In this document: piece after piece, positions 12,845 through 15,829 of the stretch
How positions within the stretch are numbered: position 1 is the stretch's first letter
How the letters are laid out: every line of letters starts with the position of its first letter
Source: an uncultured Bacteroidales bacterium
GTDB lineage: Bacteria > Bacteroidota > Bacteroidia > Bacteroidales > UBA932
DNA: 15,829 nt
Direction: 5' to 3'
Assembly: GCA_947305045.1 (NCBI GenBank)
Contig: CAMZCW010000032.1
Coordinates: 1-15,829, forward strand
The notes under the pieces: generated by a model
The model's database searches: none
The model's input: only the letters and a program-made list of their open reading frames with translations
What the model was told of the DNA's origin: nothing
Position numbers and translations under genes: made by a program

Positions 12845-14773
12845 CTAAGCGAGTTTGATACAGAGCATGGTAAGGTCGTCGCTGGCCTCTGCGATGCCCA
12901 CATGCGACGCCACTGCGGCATGCACCTTTTCCACGACGCCCTGCGCACTTTCCGTTAGCGGAAGACTGGCCAGGGCGTTTATCATGCGCTCATTGCCGAA
13001 TTCCTCGTGCGAGACGTTCTCGGCCTCGTTCAGGCCGTCCGTGTACAGGAAAATGCGGACGCCGCGCATGTTTTCCATGGTCTGGCCTTCAAAGGCGTAG
13101 CCCGGCATAATGCCGATGGGTGTATTGGGCTCGCAGGTCATGAAATGCGGTTCCGGCGTAAAGAGCACAGGCGGATTGTGACCGCAGTTACAAAAGTCCA
13201 GACGTCCGGTTTTGAGGTCCAGGCAGCCGATGAACAATGTCACGAACATGAGCTGCTCGTTGTGCTGGGACATCTCGTTGTTGATCTGGCGGGCCACCTC
13301 TGCAGGCGGATTTCCCTGCCAGGACAGCACGCGGAACAGGTTGCAGGCCACCGCCATGAACAAGCTGGCCGGAATGCCCTTGCCGCTTACGTCGCCCACG
13401 CAGAAGTACAGTTGCTCGTCGCGGATAAAGTAGTCGTACAGGTCTCCGCCTACCTCCTTTGCAGGTGACATAAACGCATATAAATCAATATCTTTTCGCT
13501 CCGGAAAAGGCGGGAATACCCGCGGAACCATATCCATCTGGATGGAACGGGCAATATGCAGTTCTCCTTCTATACGCTCCTTCTTGGCCGTAGTGGTGGT
13601 GAGTTCATCGATGTATTTCACCAGGGAGGTCTGCATTTCCGAGAACGAACGGCTCAGGACACCCACTTCATCGTGGCGCTGAATCCGGGGAAGTTCCGTG
13701 TCGAATTTCCCGGAAGCGATGGTCTCGGCCTGTACCGCCAGGGAGCGGAGGGGGTGCAATTGTTTGCGGATAACCAGGAAGAATACCACGTACATGAGCA
13801 GCAATCCACCCAGAACAATGGTAAGGATGATTCTCTGGAAACGCTGGAAGCCGCCAAAGACATCGCTTTCCGGGCACACGATGGCAACGCTCCAGCCGGT
13901 GGTCATCATGGGCTTATAGAACACAAAGCTGTCTTCTTCACCAAAAACCAGCTCCTGCATGCCCTCTTTCCACTCCTGCATATCTTCTCCCAGCTTGCGC
14001 AGACCGGGATTGGGGATCACCAGATCCTCGGTGAAGATGCTCTGATAGAAGAGCTTCCGGGGATCCGGGTGCACCAGAAATGTGCCGCCGCGGCCCACCA
14101 GGATGCTATAGGAATGCGGGTACGGTTTCACCGCTGAAATGGTCTCCGAGAGCCACTGCAGTGAGATGTCCAGGGTGAGCGTACCAACAAAACTGCCATC
14201 GTTGCCGATCAGGGGCTTGCAATAGGACACCATCATCTTGGAATCCATGGTGCTGTCATCGAACTCCTCCTGGTCCGTGTAGGGCTCTGTCCAGCAAGGC
14301 TGCCCCATGAGCTTGGGAAGCAGATACCAGTCCAGGTAAAAATACTGGTAGCTGTCCTGTCCTTCCTGCTGGGTGTAAACAGTTTTTCCGTTATTATTGG
14401 AATAGGCAGAGAAATAGCGGCCCTTTTCCGGAAAATAATTAGGCTCGAAAGAAATGGAGCAACCGTTCAGGAAAGAATTGGTGAGCACAACCTCGCGGGA
14501 GAGGTCGAACATGACGTCCGGATTATCCAGATTCTGGTAAATGCGGCCTTCCAGATTATCGGCCACCAGTTCAACATCTTCCAGGATGCCATTTACGCGA
14601 ATGACCGTATTGTCCAGCACGCGTTTGGCGCCCAGAATGGCCTCACGGCGTACCGTCTGACGCGCAACAACAGCCATATACCCCAGCGAAGCCACGAAGA
14701 TGGCGGCCGCGAAAAAAACAATCCACAGACTCAGGCGGGTGGACAGGGAGTTCCGTATTTCTTTCAACTTCAT
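12845..14773 (-). CDS. Membrane receptor phosphatase: CACHE-like sensor, HAMP, SpoIIE/PP2C
   Basis: This 642-residue inner-membrane protein probably removes phosphate from serine/threonine on an anti-anti-sigma-type STAS protein, as RsbU and SpoIIE do. Transmembrane segments at about 14-36 and 315-335 flank a periplasmic region of about 275 residues resembling a double CACHE sensor. A HAMP linker spans about 336-390. The PP2C-like domain (about 398-642) shows the metal-binding pattern: Asp444 in EVGGDLYDYF, Asp461 in GDVSGKG, GHNPPVLF, Asp579 in LYTDGLNEAE, and Asp632/Asp633 in SDDLTM. The intact acidic set argues for an active enzyme. The start codon overlaps the stop of the upstream binding-protein gene by 4 bp (ATGA), which implies translational coupling and joint function. 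No STAS protein, anti-sigma kinase or sigma factor is in the window, so the target is unknown. Domain calls are confident; the ligand is not identifiable. Confidence 0.92.
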   Translation of the reverse strand: MKLKEIRNSLSTRLSLWIVFFAAAIFVASLGYMAVVARQTVRREAILGAKRVLDNTVIRVNGILEDVELVADNLEGRIYQNLDNPDVMFDLSREVVLTNSFLNGCSISFEPNYFPEKGRYFSAYSNNNGKTVYTQQEGQDSYQYFYLDWYLLPKLMGQPCWTEPYTDQEEFDDSTMDSKMMVSYCKPLIGNDGSFVGTLTLDISLQWLSETISAVKPYPHSYSILVGRGGTFLVHPDPRKLFYQSIFTEDLVIPNPGLRKLGEDMQEWKEGMQELVFGEEDSFVFYKPMMTTGWSVAIVCPESDVFGGFQRFQRIILTIVLGGLLLMYVVFFLVIRKQLHPLRSLAVQAETIASGKFDTELPRIQRHDEVGVLSRSFSEMQTSLVKYIDELTTTTAKKERIEGELHIARSIQMDMVPRVFPPFPERKDIDLYAFMSPAKEVGGDLYDYFIRDEQLYFCVGDVSGKGIPASLFMAVACNLFRVLSWQGNPPAEVARQINNEMSQHNEQLMFVTLFIGCLDLKTGRLDFCNCGHNPPVLFTPEPHFMTCEPNTPIGIMPGYAFEGQTMENMRGVRIFLYTDGLNEAENVSHEEFGNERMINALASLPLTESAQGVVEKVHAAVASHVGIAEASDDLTMLCIKLA

Positions 14774-15723
14774 CGGCTTAGCTCCTCCAGGGTTACAGGC
14801 CGCTGAATAAGGCCGCCTTGTATCATAATCTCATTGGCCTGCTGCAACATATCCTCGCGAATGCGATATTCCCGTTCATGGGAATCCGGATCCAGTTGCA
14901 GGGACAGGATTTCCTCCAGCATCAGGCGCTGGAGAATGCGGTTGGTAGCAATGTGGTTCCGCTCCACATAGCGCATTACAATGTCCAGGGATTCTTCCGG
15001 ATGGGCGGCAACGTAGTCCCAGCCACGACGGCTGGCACGCGCGAATTTTTCCGCCTGCTCCTTGTGACTCTCATAGTAGGCGCGGGACATGTACAAGCCG
15101 TCTTCCTGGATATTGTAACCCTGTTCCGACAAACGATAAACGCAATTTTCCGGGACATTGAACCCAGCCTGGCGCACCTGGAAGAACTCATTGTAGGACA
15201 TGGCCACAATGGCATCTACGGCACCGGCAATATACAAGTTCACCATCCGGGCGGCACGGATCCATTCGTAGTTCAGATTGGCCTGCTGCGCCACGCTCTC
15301 CAGGAGTTGCGTAAATCCGCCGGCCCAAATACCCACTTTGGCTCCCTGCTGCTGCATGGGATTCTTCCCCCGACGGGAAATCACCACCATGCCATTGTTC
15401 ATGGAAGTCTGCATGAGATTCACCATGGGGATGCCGTTGGCAATGAGTTCCATGGCCTGGGCCAGTTGCAAGGTGGTAGCCTGGCTCAGGTTGGAGCGCA
15501 CGCGGCTCTCTGCGCTTTGGGTAGCGTTGGGATGCGTAATGGAAACCTTGATGCCCTCTTCGTCATAGAAGCCCAGCTCCTGCGCCACGTAATAGCCTGC
15601 AAACTGCGCCTGGGCGGTCCACTGCGGGGTAAACACTATATAATTCTCCCCGACCTTTTTCTTCTGGGCCCCAAGCGGAAGCGCTACCAGCGCAGCTAAT
15701 AGTATGAGCGTGAAACGTTTCAT
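14770..15723 (-). CDS. NMT1/THI5-like periplasmic substrate-binding protein
   Basis: This 317-residue protein has a cleavable signal peptide (1-19, ending LGA) and no lipobox cysteine, so it should be soluble in the periplasm. The NMT1/THI5 fold is indicated by W35 in PQWTAQAQFAGYYVAQE, then LGFYDEEGIKV, and by NGMVVISRRG about 75 residues later. Members of this superfamily bind small ligands such as thiamine-pyrimidine precursors, taurine or other sulfonates and nitrate, usually for an ABC importer. Here no permease or ATPase follows; the next gene, overlapping by 4 bp, is a membrane receptor phosphatase. The likely role is therefore ligand presentation to that receptor, an inference from gene order. 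The cysteine-rich motif of yeast THI5-type enzymes is absent, and no thiamine riboswitch is seen upstream. The start is fixed by the signal peptide and lies very close to the promoter. Some databases may call it an ABC transporter substrate-binding protein. Confidence 0.85.
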   Translation of the reverse strand: MKRFTLILLAALVALPLGAQKKKVGENYIVFTPQWTAQAQFAGYYVAQELGFYDEEGIKVSITHPNATQSAESRVRSNLSQATTLQLAQAMELIANGIPMVNLMQTSMNNGMVVISRRGKNPMQQQGAKVGIWAGGFTQLLESVAQQANLNYEWIRAARMVNLYIAGAVDAIVAMSYNEFFQVRQAGFNVPENCVYRLSEQGYNIQEDGLYMSRAYYESHKEQAEKFARASRRGWDYVAAHPEESLDIVMRYVERNHIATNRILQRLMLEEILSLQLDPDSHEREYRIREDMLQQANEIMIQGGLIQRPVTLEELSR

Positions 15724-15731
15724 CCAACTTA

Positions 15732-15739
15732 CAAATATA
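15732..15739 (-). promoter_or_regulatory. -7 promoter box of the binding-protein/phosphatase cassette
   Basis: Read on the - strand this is TATATTTG, an exact match to TAnnTTTG. Only 8 bases lie between it and the ATG at 15723, so the transcript should have a leader of about 5 nt or none. The -33 region shows only a weak match (GGTT about 19 bp upstream). Confidence 0.65.
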
Positions 15740-15756
15740 CGAAAAAAATTTTTCGT
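15739..15756. promoter_or_regulatory. Palindrome next to the cassette promoter, candidate operator
   Basis: ACGAAAAA at 15739-15746 and TTTTTCGT at 15749-15756 form a perfect 8-bp palindrome with a 2-base centre, sharing its last base with the -7 box. A second, smaller inverted repeat (CGATTT at 15761-15766, AAATCG at 15775-15780) lies just upstream. A regulator bound here would cover the core promoter. The short A/T tracts also occur by chance in AT-rich promoters, so this is tentative. Confidence 0.35.
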
Positions 15757-15782
15757 TAACCGATTTGTCGATAAAAATCGAG

Positions 15783-15829
15783 TAGGAGGAAAACAAAGGA
15801 TTTTCGGAGTTTTCTTCCTATTCCTTTGT
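15783..15829. repeat. Overlapping inverted repeats at the right edge
   Basis: Positions 15783-15794 and 15809-15820 can pair over 12 bp with one G-U, around a 14-base loop. ACAAAGGA at 15793-15800 and TCCTTTGT at 15822-15829 are also exact reverse complements. The two pairings overlap and exclude each other. The window ends here, so it is unclear whether this is the end of a neighbouring transcript or leader structure. Confidence 0.35.

Noticed and set aside
14818..15699. A 293-codon open frame on the + strand opposite the binding protein gene
   Set aside because: The opposite strand encodes a complete NMT1-like protein with a signal peptide and an exact promoter box. The + frame shows no domain or plausible start context.
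15724..15829. Thiamine (TPP) riboswitch upstream of the NMT1/THI5-like gene
   Set aside because: No THI-box core such as CTGAGA was found, and the promoter lies too close to the start codon to leave room for a riboswitch.

Overview
The window looks like chromosomal DNA of a gut-type Bacteroidota, most likely order Bacteroidales. The grounds are a SusC/SusD pair, Bacteroidota-type promoters with the TAnnTTTG -7 box, start codons without Shine-Dalgarno sequences and behind A/C-rich leaders, and several lipoprotein signal peptides. The DNA appears clearly GC-richer than Bacteroides itself, which would fit Alistipes-like, Prevotellaceae or Muribaculaceae relatives. The sequence alone does not settle the genus.

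Layout. Positions 1-107 are the tail of a membrane-protein gene, probably DUF975. Positions 122-1678 encode a membrane-anchored regulator of the SusR/DUF6377 type, followed by a strong terminator at 1720-1750. A promoter with a 7-bp inverted repeat over its upstream part then starts a five-gene starch/alpha-glucan utilisation operon, all on the + strand: susC-like transporter (1870-4824), susD-like lipoprotein (4845-6623), a long SusE/SusF-like lipoprotein with seven tandem starch-binding modules (6633-9353), a short GH13 alpha-amylase lipoprotein (9416-10717) and a GH97 alpha-glucosidase of the SusB type (10721-12730). The operon ends at a terminator at 12795-12840. On the - strand, converging on it, is a two-gene cassette: an NMT1/THI5-like periplasmic binding protein (15723-14770) overlapping by 4 bp a membrane receptor with a CACHE-like sensor, HAMP and SpoIIE/PP2C phosphatase domain (14773-12845).

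How the genes work together. The expected flow, by analogy with the Bacteroides thetaiotaomicron Sus system, is as follows. The multi-module lipoprotein and the SusD-like protein capture starch, the GH13 enzyme cuts internal alpha-1,4 bonds, the SusC/D pair imports malto-oligosaccharides with TonB energy, and GH97 releases glucose. The DUF6377 regulator is expected to sense an oligosaccharide in the periplasm and switch on the operon. The convergent cassette is a separate unit whose binding protein has no transporter partners in view. I infer that it feeds ligand information to the receptor phosphatase, which would act on a partner-switching pathway encoded elsewhere. This is the least conventional part of the window.

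No tRNA, rRNA, CRISPR array, insertion sequence or phage gene was seen. The only intergenic stretches above about 100 bp are 1679-1869, 12731-12844 and 15724-15829, and each is described below.
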